The position numbers and the translations under genes were made by a program. Below, one piece after another: positions 8,772-16,761 of a stretch of 64,000 bases of DNA. Location of the stretch: contig CABDWT010000004.1 in the NCBI GenBank assembly GCA_901456055.1, positions 1,054,001 through 1,118,000 of the forward strand, in the 5' to 3' direction. Position 1 is the first letter of the stretch; every line of letters starts with the position of its first letter. Below the pieces are notes generated by a model. The model was not told the DNA's origin. It was given only the letters and a program-made list of their open reading frames with translations, and searched no databases. Origin of the DNA: Phytobacter ursingii (GTDB lineage Bacteria > Pseudomonadota > Gammaproteobacteria > Enterobacterales > Enterobacteriaceae).

Positions 8772-9467
8772 TTAATCCCCGGGCACCAGGAAATGTCTGG
8801 CGAGCAAGGCTCCGGTGAAGTTCTTTTTCAGATAGAAACCGCGCGGCAGCGTCAGAATAGGCTCTCCATGCGTGCCAACGGCCTCAGTCAACGCTTTGCT
8901 GTTTGCCGCTTTCGGACGCAACTGCAATACCTCACCGTGACGCGCTGTAATACGCTCAACCTGGCCAAGTACAATCAAATCCATTAACTCTTCCCAGTCC
9001 ATACGCAACTGGTTCTCTTCTTCTTCATTAGGGCCCCACAGCAGCGGTGAGCCCACGCGGCGTTCGGCAAGGGGAATGTCGCGCGAACCTTCTATGGGAA
9101 TCCATAACACACGGCGCAATTTATGACGTACATGGCTGGTTTCCCATACCACCCCTGTATTACCTGTTAGCGGGGCGACGCAGACAAAAGTCGTTTCCAG
9201 CGGGCGACCCGCGCTGTCGATGGGGATCGTTTTTAGCTCTACGCCCAGTGCCGCGAAATCCTGCTCCGGTTTACTGCCGGCGCTGGCACCGAGCCACTGT
9301 TCCAGCAGGATCCCCGTCCAGCCTTTATCGCGTTTGAGATCGCGGGGAATGGGCAGCCCGGCAAGCAGAGCGAGCTCGCCCAGGGTATAGCCTGCGAGCA
9401 ATTGTGCCTGGGTAAGCAACTGGATTTCGGACTCGGGAGACGAGGTTAAAGGTCGTATGGCGGACAT
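8772..9467 (-). CDS. mutH: DNA mismatch repair endonuclease MutH
   Basis: A 231-residue methyl-directed endonuclease that nicks the unmethylated strand at hemimethylated GATC after activation by MutL. The catalytic residues of the restriction-enzyme-like core are all visible: E56 (LLEQWLG), D70 (EQDFAALG), and E77 and K79 (VELKT). I placed the start at [10 protein letters not shown], which matches E. coli MutH (229 residues). The open frame continues 55 codons upstream, but those codons resemble nothing in the family. The adjacent 678-bp gap contains DnaA-box-like sites. Confidence 0.97.
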   Translation of the reverse strand: MSAIRPLTSSPESEIQLLTQAQLLAGYTLGELALLAGLPIPRDLKRDKGWTGILLEQWLGASAGSKPEQDFAALGVELKTIPIDSAGRPLETTFVCVAPLTGNTGVVWETSHVRHKLRRVLWIPIEGSRDIPLAERRVGSPLLWGPNEEEENQLRMDWEELMDLIVLGQVERITARHGEVLQLRPKAANSKALTEAVGTHGEPILTLPRGFYLKKNFTGALLARHFLVPGD

Positions 9468-10145
9468 GCTAAGGCCTTGATTAAAAAATGAACTGTAATT
9501 ATGCACACTATCGATGACTGCGATTTTTTTCCACCCGTCCTGATGAATGTACTGATTCTTAAGATAATTTTCCGTAAAAAAGGCGGCGTTGCGCAACACA
9601 ATACGCGGTTGTTCAAATCTGGTCACTGACAATAAACAGGATCTTACACCATGTTATCCACAGAAAAATGGGATAACTGGGTAAAAGTGGCACTACTGTT
9701 TCGATTTACAGCCTTGACGTGCGACGAAAATCGAATTTCTGCACAAAATGTGCCTAACTTATTGGCATAATCTGTGGATAAAAACGACGTTGTTCGATCT
9801 TTCATCAGTACAAGGATCGCTATAGTGACGATCATCACATTATGGGATGTAAACAGAGAAATAAACATCTTAACTAAATGAATTTAAGATATTTATTCAT
9901 TTGGCTGATTGCTAGTATATTCAGACTACTCCGGGTTTTCCAATGTTAAATCTCCGGTTCTTCACAAGTCTATCCACAGAAAAGGTGAATAAAACCCGAC
10001 ATGTGAGGGGATGTCTGTTTATAACTTTGCCGATAATTGTGAGTTATTCAAATGTTATCCGTTTGTTCCGTCGCAATTGAGTGGTTTACCGTTTTCCACG
10101 AGTGTGAAACAATCGATTAATTCAGGTTTATTTTGAGGTAGTCCG
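9468..10145. promoter_or_regulatory. AT-rich mutH-rppH intergenic region with DnaA-box-like sites
   Basis: This 678-bp gap between divergent genes holds no credible gene. It has two perfect DnaA boxes (TTATCCACA at 9654-9662 on +, and its complement at 9773-9781) and a one-mismatch box CTATCCACA at 9970-9978. Four GATC sites lie at 9640, 9796, 9815 and 9830. Overlapping inverted repeats lie at 9867-9902. It must also carry the promoters of mutH (minus) and rppH-ptsP (plus). DnaA binding is inferred from consensus matches only. Confidence 0.6.
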
Positions 10146-10676
10146 GTGATTGATGACGATGGCTACCGCCCAAATGTGGGTATCGTAATCTGTAATCGAC
10201 AGGGCCAGGTCATGTGGGCCAGACGCTTCGGGCAGCACTCCTGGCAGTTTCCCCAGGGGGGAATCAACCCAGGCGAGTCTCCGGAGCAGGCGATGTACAG
10301 GGAACTGTTCGAAGAAGTAGGCTTAAATCGTAAAGATGTTCGAATCCTTGCTTCTACCCGTAACTGGTTGCGTTACAAGTTACCGAAACGTTTGGTGCGT
10401 TGGGATACAAAGCCGGTCTGTATCGGCCAGAAACAAAAATGGTTTCTTCTGCAATTGGTCAGCAGTGATGCTGATGTCAATATGCAAACCAGTAGTACCC
10501 CTGAGTTTGATGGCTGGCGCTGGGTGAGCTACTGGTATCCTGTTCGTCAGGTAGTGTCGTTCAAACGCGACGTCTATCGACGGGTGATGAAAGAGTTTGC
10601 AGGGGCCGTGATGGCGCTTCAGGAGATTCCGCCTAAGCCGCAAAGCGCACCTGCCTGGCGACGTAAAAGAGGTTAA
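10146..10676 (+). CDS. rppH: RNA pyrophosphohydrolase RppH
   Basis: A 176-residue Nudix hydrolase that removes pyrophosphate from the 5' end of transcripts, converting triphosphate to monophosphate ends that stimulate RNase E decay. The Nudix box is complete at residues 38-60: G38, E44, RELFEEVG at 52-59. Length is the same as E. coli (old name nudH). GTG start behind gaggtag. The next gene, ptsP, begins 12 bp after the stop, so the two form an operon. The basic tail (AWRRKRG) is conserved. Confidence 0.98.
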   Translation: MIDDDGYRPNVGIVICNRQGQVMWARRFGQHSWQFPQGGINPGESPEQAMYRELFEEVGLNRKDVRILASTRNWLRYKLPKRLVRWDTKPVCIGQKQKWFLLQLVSSDADVNMQTSSTPEFDGWRWVSYWYPVRQVVSFKRDVYRRVMKEFAGAVMALQEIPPKPQSAPAWRRKRG

Positions 10677-10688
10677 GCCACGCACATT

Positions 10689-12935
10689 ATGCTCACCCGC
10701 TTGCGAGAAATCGTTGAAAAAGTTGCCAGCGCGCCGCGACTGAACGAAGCGCTGGAAATACTGGTCACAGATATTTGCGAGGCGATGGAGACGGAAGTTT
10801 GCTCCGTCTACCTCGCGGACCATGACCGGCGTTGTTATTACTTAATGGCGACTCGTGGTTTAAAAAAGCCGCGCGGGCGTACGGTCACTCTCGCATTTGA
10901 TCAAGGTATCGTCGGCCTGGTAGGCAGGCTGGCGGAACCTATTAACCTTGCTGATGCGCAAAAACACCCCAGTTTTAAATACATCCCTGCCGTAAAAGAA
11001 GAGCGTTTCCGCGCTTTCCTTGGTGTGCCCATTATTCAGCGTCGTCAGCTTCTTGGTGTTCTGGTTGTTCAGCAACGCGAACTGCGCCAGTACGATGAAA
11101 GTGAAGAGTCCTTTCTGGTTACATTGGCCACCCAAATGGCGGCTATTCTCTCCCAGTCGCAGTTAACCGCGTTGTTTGGTCAGTATCGCCAGACGCGTAT
11201 TCGCGCGCTCCCGGCATCATCCGGCGTGGCGATCGCTGAAGGGTGGATGGATGAAACCCTGCCGTTGATGGAACAGGTCTATGAAGCCTCGACCCTTAAC
11301 ACAACGCTCGAACGTGAAAGGCTGACCAGCGCGCTGGAAGCGGCGGCCGGAGAGTTTCGCCGTTACAGCAAGCGCTTTTCTGCGGGGGCGCAAAAAGAGA
11401 CGGCGGCGATTTTTGATCTTTACTCACACCTGCTTTCGGATGCGCGTCTGCGCCGTGAGCTGTTTGCCGAGGTGGATAAAGGTCTGGTCGCTGAATGGGC
11501 AGTCAAAACGGTCATTGAGCGTTTCGCCGAGCAGTTTGCGGCATTGAGTGACGGTTATCTGAAAGAGCGCTCTGGCGATTTGCGCACGCTCGGCCAGCGT
11601 TTACTGTTCCATCTGGATGATAATATTCAGGGTCCCAATACCTGGCCGGAACGCTTTATTCTTGTTGCCGATGAATTATCTGCGACGACGCTGGCTGAGC
11701 TGCCGCATGACAGGCTCGCGGGCGTCGTGGTGCGCGATGGCGCATCCAACTCCCATGCGGCGATCATGGTACGTGCGCTCGGGATCCCAACGGTCATGGG
11801 GGCGGATATTCAGCCTTCGGTGTTGCATCGTCGCACGCTGGTGGTGGACGGCTATCGTGGCGAGGTGCTGGTTGATCCTGAGCCGGTATTGTTGCAGGAA
11901 TACCAGCGGCTTATCACCGAAGAGAATGAATTAACCCGCCTTGCCGAAGATGATGTGAACCTCGCCGCGCAGCTTAAAAGCGGCGAGCGCATTAGGGTGA
12001 TGCTCAATGCGGGGCTAAGTCCAGAGCATGAAGAGAAGCTCGGCAGTCGAATCGACGGCATCGGGCTTTATCGCACTGAAATTCCCTTTATGCTGCAAAG
12101 CGGTTTCCCGTCGGAGGAAGAGCAGGTCGCGCAGTATCAGGGCATGCTGCAGTTGTTTAACGATAAACCCGTGACCCTGCGTACGCTGGATATCGGTGCG
12201 GATAAACAGTTGCCATATATGCCGATAAGCGAAGAGAACCCATGCCTGGGCTGGCGTGGCATCCGTATTACGCTCGATCAGCCAGAAATCTTCCTGGTGC
12301 AGGTGCGCGCAATGCTGCGTGCAAATGCTGCCACCGGTAATCTCAGCATCCTGTTGCCAATGATCACCAGTATTGATGAGGTGGATGAAGCAAAACGGCT
12401 GATTGAACGTGCCGGGCGTGAAGTCGAAGAGATGATTGGTTACGCCATACCGAAACCGCGTATTGGCGTGATGATTGAAGTGCCATCAATGGTGTTTATG
12501 ATCTCGCATCTGGCTAATCGGGTCGATTTTATCTCTATTGGCACCAATGACCTTACCCAGTACATTCTGGCGGTAGATCGTAACAATACGCGCGTGGCCA
12601 GTATGTATGACAGCCTTCATCCTGCCGTGTTGCGCGCGCTGGCGATGATTGCCAGAGAAGCCGAACGGGCGGGCATCGATCTGCGGTTGTGCGGTGAAAT
12701 GGCGGGAGATCCCATGTGTGTGGCGGTGCTGATTGGCCTTGGCTTTAGCCATCTGTCAATGAATGGTAAATCGGTGGCGCGTATTAAATATCTCCTGCGG
12801 CGTATTGATTTCGCCGAGGCGCAAACGCTGGCAAACCGTACGCTCGATGCGCAACTGGCTACCGAAGTAAGGCATCAGGTCGCTGCTTTTATGGAGCGTC
12901 GTGGCCTGGGTGGCCTGATTCGCGGTGGGTTATAG
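10689..12935 (+). CDS. ptsP: PTS-Ntr enzyme I (phosphoenolpyruvate-protein phosphotransferase PtsP)
   Basis: A 748-residue first enzyme of the nitrogen-related phosphotransferase relay (EI-Ntr to NPr to EIIA-Ntr). Residues about 1-165 form a GAF sensor domain that in E. coli binds glutamine. The PTS-EI phospho-carrier domain follows, with the active His356 in DGASNSHAAIM. The C-terminal PEP-binding TIM barrel (about 430-730) includes GIGLYRTEIPFM and the Cys of RLCGEMAGDP. Length equals E. coli PtsP. It is cotranscribed with rppH. An ERIC remnant starts only 5 bp after the stop codon. Confidence 0.98.
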   Translation: MLTRLREIVEKVASAPRLNEALEILVTDICEAMETEVCSVYLADHDRRCYYLMATRGLKKPRGRTVTLAFDQGIVGLVGRLAEPINLADAQKHPSFKYIPAVKEERFRAFLGVPIIQRRQLLGVLVVQQRELRQYDESEESFLVTLATQMAAILSQSQLTALFGQYRQTRIRALPASSGVAIAEGWMDETLPLMEQVYEASTLNTTLERERLTSALEAAAGEFRRYSKRFSAGAQKETAAIFDLYSHLLSDARLRRELFAEVDKGLVAEWAVKTVIERFAEQFAALSDGYLKERSGDLRTLGQRLLFHLDDNIQGPNTWPERFILVADELSATTLAELPHDRLAGVVVRDGASNSHAAIMVRALGIPTVMGADIQPSVLHRRTLVVDGYRGEVLVDPEPVLLQEYQRLITEENELTRLAEDDVNLAAQLKSGERIRVMLNAGLSPEHEEKLGSRIDGIGLYRTEIPFMLQSGFPSEEEQVAQYQGMLQLFNDKPVTLRTLDIGADKQLPYMPISEENPCLGWRGIRITLDQPEIFLVQVRAMLRANAATGNLSILLPMITSIDEVDEAKRLIERAGREVEEMIGYAIPKPRIGVMIEVPSMVFMISHLANRVDFISIGTNDLTQYILAVDRNNTRVASMYDSLHPAVLRALAMIAREAERAGIDLRLCGEMAGDPMCVAVLIGLGFSHLSMNGKSVARIKYLLRRIDFAEAQTLANRTLDAQLATEVRHQVAAFMERRGLGGLIRGGL

Positions 12936-12940
12936 ACACA

Positions 12941-13024
12941 AGTTCCCGGGAGCATAGATGACTCTGTGACCGGGGCGCGCTGGAGAGGCCAACGCACCTG
13001 CGGCGCAAAGGATGACGGGTATAC
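12941..13024. repeat. ERIC (IRU) element, left-truncated
   Basis: The segment agttcccgggagcatagatg is followed by gtgaccgggg, then gccaacgcac and ends gatgacgggtata. This corresponds to the right two-thirds of the ERIC consensus, including the central complementary ccggg/cccgg-type arms. The left end is missing. About 84 bp are left, lying between ptsP and lgt, where it probably shapes the 3' end of the ptsP transcript. Confidence 0.85.
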
Positions 13025-13160
13025 ATATCTTTTACAACTTCGCCGCATCAAGCCTGCCCGCACTATGCTATTATTCGCGCCTTTGGAGCGCCCGCCAGAA
13101 CGGGCGCGCATCTATACCGCTGTCCACTTTCGGCGGAATAACAACTTGTTGTGGTGACAG

Positions 13161-14036
13161 ATGAATAGTGGCTATCTGCGTTTTCCTGAATTTGATCCGG
13201 TAATTTTTTCAATTGGGCCGGTTTCCCTCCACTGGTACGGGTTGATGTACCTCGTCGGGTTTGTGTTTGCTATGTGGCTCGCAACCCGTCGTGCCGGCCG
13301 TCCCGGCAGTGGCTGGACGAAAAATGAAGTTGAAAATCTGCTCTATGCAGGTTTTCTTGGGGTGTTCCTGGGCGGGCGTATTGGCTACGTTCTGTTTTAC
13401 AACTTTCCGATCTTCCTCAATGACCCGCTGTATCTGTTCCGCGTCTGGGACGGCGGCATGTCTTTCCACGGCGGTTTGATCGGCGTCATTGTCGTGATGA
13501 TCGTCTTTGCCAAACGCACTAAACGTAACTTCTTCCAGGTTGCTGATTTTATTGCGCCGCTGATTCCTTTTGGCCTTGGGGCCGGGCGTCTGGGCAACTT
13601 TATTAACGGCGAGCTGTGGGGGCGTGTCGATCCGAGCTTCCCGCTGGCAATGCTTTTCCCGGGTTCGCGCGCGGAAGACGCCGCATTACTGCCGTCTCAT
13701 CCGCAGTGGCAATCCATTTTTGATACCTACGGCGTGCTGCCGCGTCATCCTTCCCAACTGTATGAACTGGTGCTGGAAGGTATCGTGTTATTCATTATTC
13801 TGAATCTCTATATCCGTAAACCTCGTCCGATGGGAGCGGTGTCCGGCCTGTTCCTGATTGGCTATGGTGCGTTCCGTATCATCGTTGAGTTCTTCCGTCA
13901 GCCTGATGCACAGTTTACCGGTACGTGGGTGCAATACATCAGCATGGGGCAGATCCTCTCCATCCCGATGATTGTTGCGGGTATTATCATGATGGTTTGG
14001 GCGTATCGTCGTCGTGCGCCGCAACACGTTTCCTGA
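13161..14036 (+). CDS. lgt: Prolipoprotein diacylglyceryl transferase Lgt
   Basis: A 291-residue inner-membrane enzyme with seven predicted membrane helices. It transfers diacylglycerol from phosphatidylglycerol to the lipobox Cys of prolipoproteins. Functional residues known from E. coli are present: H103 (GGMSFHGGL), R143 in the Lgt signature [16 protein letters not shown], and the periplasmic loop region between residues 155 and 190. Length equals E. coli. The gap to thyA is 6 bp, so lgt-thyA form an operon and translation is likely coupled. Essential in Gram-negative bacteria. Confidence 0.98.
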   Translation: MNSGYLRFPEFDPVIFSIGPVSLHWYGLMYLVGFVFAMWLATRRAGRPGSGWTKNEVENLLYAGFLGVFLGGRIGYVLFYNFPIFLNDPLYLFRVWDGGMSFHGGLIGVIVVMIVFAKRTKRNFFQVADFIAPLIPFGLGAGRLGNFINGELWGRVDPSFPLAMLFPGSRAEDAALLPSHPQWQSIFDTYGVLPRHPSQLYELVLEGIVLFIILNLYIRKPRPMGAVSGLFLIGYGAFRIIVEFFRQPDAQFTGTWVQYISMGQILSIPMIVAGIIMMVWAYRRRAPQHVS

Positions 14037-14042
14037 GGAACC

Positions 14043-14837
14043 ATGAAACAGTATTTAGAACTGATGCAAAAGGTGCTCAATGAGGGCACCCCGAAAAACG
14101 ATCGTACAGGGACAGGCACGCTCTCTATTTTTGGCCATCAGATGCGCTTTAATCTGCAGGACGGTTTTCCGCTGGTGACCACCAAGCGTTGCCATCTGCG
14201 CTCAATTATTCATGAGCTGCTGTGGTTCCTGCAGGGCGACACCAACATCGCATACCTGAAAGAGAATAATGTCTCTATCTGGGATGAATGGGCCGATGAG
14301 CAGGGCAACCTCGGGCCGGTTTATGGCAAACAGTGGCGTGCCTGGCCAACGCCGGATGGCCGTCATATTGACCAGATCTCGACAGTCATGAACCAGCTGA
14401 AAACGGATCCGGACTCGCGCCGTATCATCGTGTCAGCCTGGAACGTGGGCGAACTGGATAAAATGGCTCTGGCGCCGTGCCATGCTTTTTTCCAGTTCTA
14501 TGTCGCGGACGGCAAGCTCTCCTGCCAGCTCTACCAGCGCTCGTGCGATATCTTCCTTGGCCTGCCTTTCAATATCGCCAGCTACGCATTACTGGTGCAT
14601 ATGATGGCGCAACAGTGTGATCTGGAGACGGGGGATTTTGTCTGGACCGGTGGCGATACCCATCTGTACAGCAACCATCTGGAGCAAACGCGCCTGCAAC
14701 TGAGCCGCGAACCACGCGCACTGCCAACGCTCAAAATCAAACGTAAGCCCGCATCGCTGTTTGATTATTGCTTCGATGATTTTGAAATCGAAGGTTACGA
14801 TCCGCATCCGGCGATTAAAGCCCCGGTCGCTATCTGA
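14043..14837 (+). CDS. thyA: Thymidylate synthase ThyA
   Basis: A 264-residue cytoplasmic enzyme that methylates dUMP to dTMP with methylene-tetrahydrofolate. The nucleophile Cys146 is in [12 protein letters not shown]. The dUMP phosphate-binding arginines are in RRIIVSAWN and QRSCDIFLG, and the C-terminus ends in the conserved hydrophobic APVAI used to close the active site. Same length as E. coli. It follows lgt by 6 bp, with a gagg ribosome-binding site overlapping the lgt stop. An intrinsic terminator lies 15 bp after the stop. Confidence 0.99.
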   Translation: MKQYLELMQKVLNEGTPKNDRTGTGTLSIFGHQMRFNLQDGFPLVTTKRCHLRSIIHELLWFLQGDTNIAYLKENNVSIWDEWADEQGNLGPVYGKQWRAWPTPDGRHIDQISTVMNQLKTDPDSRRIIVSAWNVGELDKMALAPCHAFFQFYVADGKLSCQLYQRSCDIFLGLPFNIASYALLVHMMAQQCDLETGDFVWTGGDTHLYSNHLEQTRLQLSREPRALPTLKIKRKPASLFDYCFDDFEIEGYDPHPAIKAPVAI

Positions 14838-14852
14838 CCTGCAGCATCGCAT

Positions 14853-14880
14853 AACCGGCGCCACAGAGCGCCGGTTTTTG
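14853..14880 (+). terminator. Intrinsic terminator of lgt-thyA
   Basis: The stem accggcgc / gcgccggt has a six-base loop and is followed by five T residues. It is placed directly after thyA. Confidence 0.9.
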
Positions 14881-15018
14881 TATCCTCATTACGCATTCTT
14901 CGGCATATCTTCCAGACCGCTTGTAACCCGCTGCAACTCCGCCTGTTTGTTCCGTGACGTCTCGTAAAACGGCCACCTTCCGCTCGCCATGACTGCTGCG
15001 TCGCGCCAGACTGCCGTC

Positions 15019-15483
15019 ATGAAAAACGAACATGGATTTACCCTGATTGAGACGATGGTTGCGGTGGCGCTGATTGTGATTTTGAGCGGCATCGGGCTTA
15101 CCGGCTGGCGTAACTGGCAGGCCCAGCAGCGCTTATGGCAAACCGCGCTGCAGGTCAGGCATTTCCTGGAGATGCTGCGTGATGATGCCAACTGGCATAA
15201 CCAGGAGCGGCTGATTCTGGCATCCCGTTCAGGAGATGTCTGGTGCCTGCATACCCAGGGGCTACAAACAGGATGCTCTGTCGATTCCCCGTATCTTATG
15301 CTCCCGGTGTGGCCCGAAGTTAACCTCGTGGAAATTACACCTTCATTAGGTTTTTATGGTCTGCGTAATACGGCATGGGGAGGGCATATCCGGGTCGGAA
15401 GCAGTGCAGGCGAGTGGCGAATCGTGGTGTCGGGCTGGGGGAGGATACGGATGTGTCAGTATATGGCGGATGAGTCATGTTAG
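15019..15483 (+). CDS. ppdA: Prepilin-type minor pseudopilin PpdA
   Basis: A 154-residue type IV pilin-like protein. The short leader MKNEHG is followed by FTLIETMVAVALIV, the class III signal cleaved by prepilin peptidase before Phe, with the expected Glu at +5 and a hydrophobic helix. The C-terminal globular part carries conserved GFYGLRNTAWGGHIR. The start was set at the Met directly before this leader; a Met 10 codons upstream would give a longer, still possible leader. First gene of ppdA-ppdB-ygdB-ppdC, whose members act as minor pseudopilins that can prime type II secretion or type IV pilus assembly in E. coli. Confidence 0.9.
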   Translation: MKNEHGFTLIETMVAVALIVILSGIGLTGWRNWQAQQRLWQTALQVRHFLEMLRDDANWHNQERLILASRSGDVWCLHTQGLQTGCSVDSPYLMLPVWPEVNLVEITPSLGFYGLRNTAWGGHIRVGSSAGEWRIVVSGWGRIRMCQYMADESC

Positions 15484-16040
15484 CCCGACAGCTGGGGTTT
15501 TCCTTGCTTGAAACCTTACTGGTGATGGCGATAGGGAGCGTCATTCTGCTGGCGGCGGCACGCTTCCTTCCTGCGTTACAGTTTGCCGTGTTGCAACAGA
15601 CGCTTCATCAGGCACTTGAGGATGAGCTCTGGCAGCGCCTGTATACGATTGCCAGACACATTCAGCGTGCCGGGTATTGCAATGGTGAATGTGCAGGACA
15701 ACCCCTGGCGATCGGGCGTGATGGGAGTTGCGTGGTGGTGCAATGGGATGCTAACAGCAATGGACGATGGGAAACTTCGCCCGCCAGTGATGCCGACCAG
15801 ACGGGGTTTCGTCTGCAAAACGGCGTACTGGAAACCCTGCGTGGCGCGACGTCCTGCGAGGGAAAAGGCTGGGACAAAATGACGGATCCCAATACGGTGA
15901 ATATCTCCCATTTTTCTCTTACCCGGCAGCAAACCACGGGTTTTGTCCCGATTTTTATCATCAGTCTGGTGGGGCAAATTAAAGGCCAGGAAACACAGAA
16001 CGTTTCTGCTGCCTTTAGCGTGAGTGGTTTTAACTTATGA
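15477..16040 (+). CDS. ppdB: Prepilin-type minor pseudopilin PpdB
   Basis: A 187-residue pseudopilin with leader MLARQLG and mature start FSLLETLLVMAIGSV, including Glu5. The rest is a globular periplasmic domain with Cys pairs (AGYCNGECAG, TSCEGKGW) and conserved VVQWDANSNGRWE. Length is the same as E. coli PpdB. The start overlaps ppdA by 7 bp and the end overlaps ygdB by 4 bp, so the four genes are one translationally coupled unit. It resembles GspJ/PilW-type minor pilins. Confidence 0.95.
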   Translation: MLARQLGFSLLETLLVMAIGSVILLAAARFLPALQFAVLQQTLHQALEDELWQRLYTIARHIQRAGYCNGECAGQPLAIGRDGSCVVVQWDANSNGRWETSPASDADQTGFRLQNGVLETLRGATSCEGKGWDKMTDPNTVNISHFSLTRQQTTGFVPIFIISLVGQIKGQETQNVSAAFSVSGFNL

Positions 16041-16459
16041 ACCGTCAGCGTGGTATCTCGTCACTGGCGCTGGTGCTACTTATTCTGATACTCGGTAGCC
16101 TGATGCTTAATGGGCTAAGCCAGCAATTGAATACGCATATTCGCCGGGTGAGCACCGAGAGCGAACACCTTCGCCAGTATGCGCAAGTGCAGTCGGCGAT
16201 GATGTGGGCGCAAAGGCTCACATGGCTCAGGGAACCCGCGTTGCAATGTCTGCGACACCCCAGTGAGCCCTGGCAGGCATGCCTGCGCGTGCTCAGCGAC
16301 CAGACTGTGTTATTAACCGTCGGAAGTGGCAAACAACGTTTATGGCGAGGCGGACGCATTGCGCGTAACAATGTCGTGTTTTCCGCGCACGGCTGGAGTG
16401 ATTTTTGCCCACATAAGGAAACGGAGCTGTGTCAGATCCCACAAAACAACGCGGATTGA
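16037..16459 (+). CDS. ygdB: Pseudopilin-like protein YgdB
   Basis: A 140-residue protein with a type IV pilin-like N-terminus: MNRQRG, then ISSLALVLLILILGSLML. Unlike PpdA, PpdB and PpdC, the residue five after the Gly is Ala instead of Glu. Lack of Glu5 is known for tip-type pseudopilins such as GspK. The C-terminal WSDFCPHKETELCQIP is shared with E. coli YgdB (135 residues). It overlaps ppdB by 4 bp and ppdC by 31 bp. Probably a partner of the other minor pseudopilins; the function is inferred. Confidence 0.9.
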   Translation: MNRQRGISSLALVLLILILGSLMLNGLSQQLNTHIRRVSTESEHLRQYAQVQSAMMWAQRLTWLREPALQCLRHPSEPWQACLRVLSDQTVLLTVGSGKQRLWRGGRIARNNVVFSAHGWSDFCPHKETELCQIPQNNAD

Positions 16460-16749
16460 GCCTACCGGAAGTGCTGCTGGCTATGGTCTTACTGGTGATG
16501 GTGGTCACGGCGCTGGGAGGCTATCATCGTGCGCTCGCCGCCGGTTTTCACGCATGGAGTCAGTACCGGCTTTTGTGGCGCCATGCCTGGCAACAGGCAC
16601 AAATGTATCCGCCGCCGCTGCCAGTCGGGTGGCAGGTACAGAAGGAGCAGACAAGCGACCGGGGATGTGTCAGCATCAGGGTTATTATCATTTCGCCAGT
16701 GGGCAGAAAGGGGCAAATGACGCGAACATTTTGCCCGAACAGCCTGTAG
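16429..16749 (+). CDS. ppdC: Prepilin-type minor pseudopilin PpdC
   Basis: A 106-residue pseudopilin. GTG start inside ygdB behind acggagct, leader MSDPTKQRG, mature LSLPEVLLAMVLLVMVV with Glu5. The C-terminal half has two Cys residues (RGCVSIRV, RTFCPN) that could form a disulphide. It resembles GspI/PilV-type minor pilins and matches E. coli PpdC (107 residues). The recC start follows 12 bp after its stop, so recC is likely cotranscribed at least in part. Confidence 0.92.
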   Translation: MSDPTKQRGLSLPEVLLAMVLLVMVVTALGGYHRALAAGFHAWSQYRLLWRHAWQQAQMYPPPLPVGWQVQKEQTSDRGCVSIRVIIISPVGRKGQMTRTFCPNSL

Positions 16750-16761
16750 TCAGGAGCATGT

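Noticed and set aside
9644-9868. A 74-codon minus-strand frame in the mutH-rppH gap
   Set aside because: No Shine-Dalgarno, AT-driven codons and no recognisable motif. The region looks regulatory.
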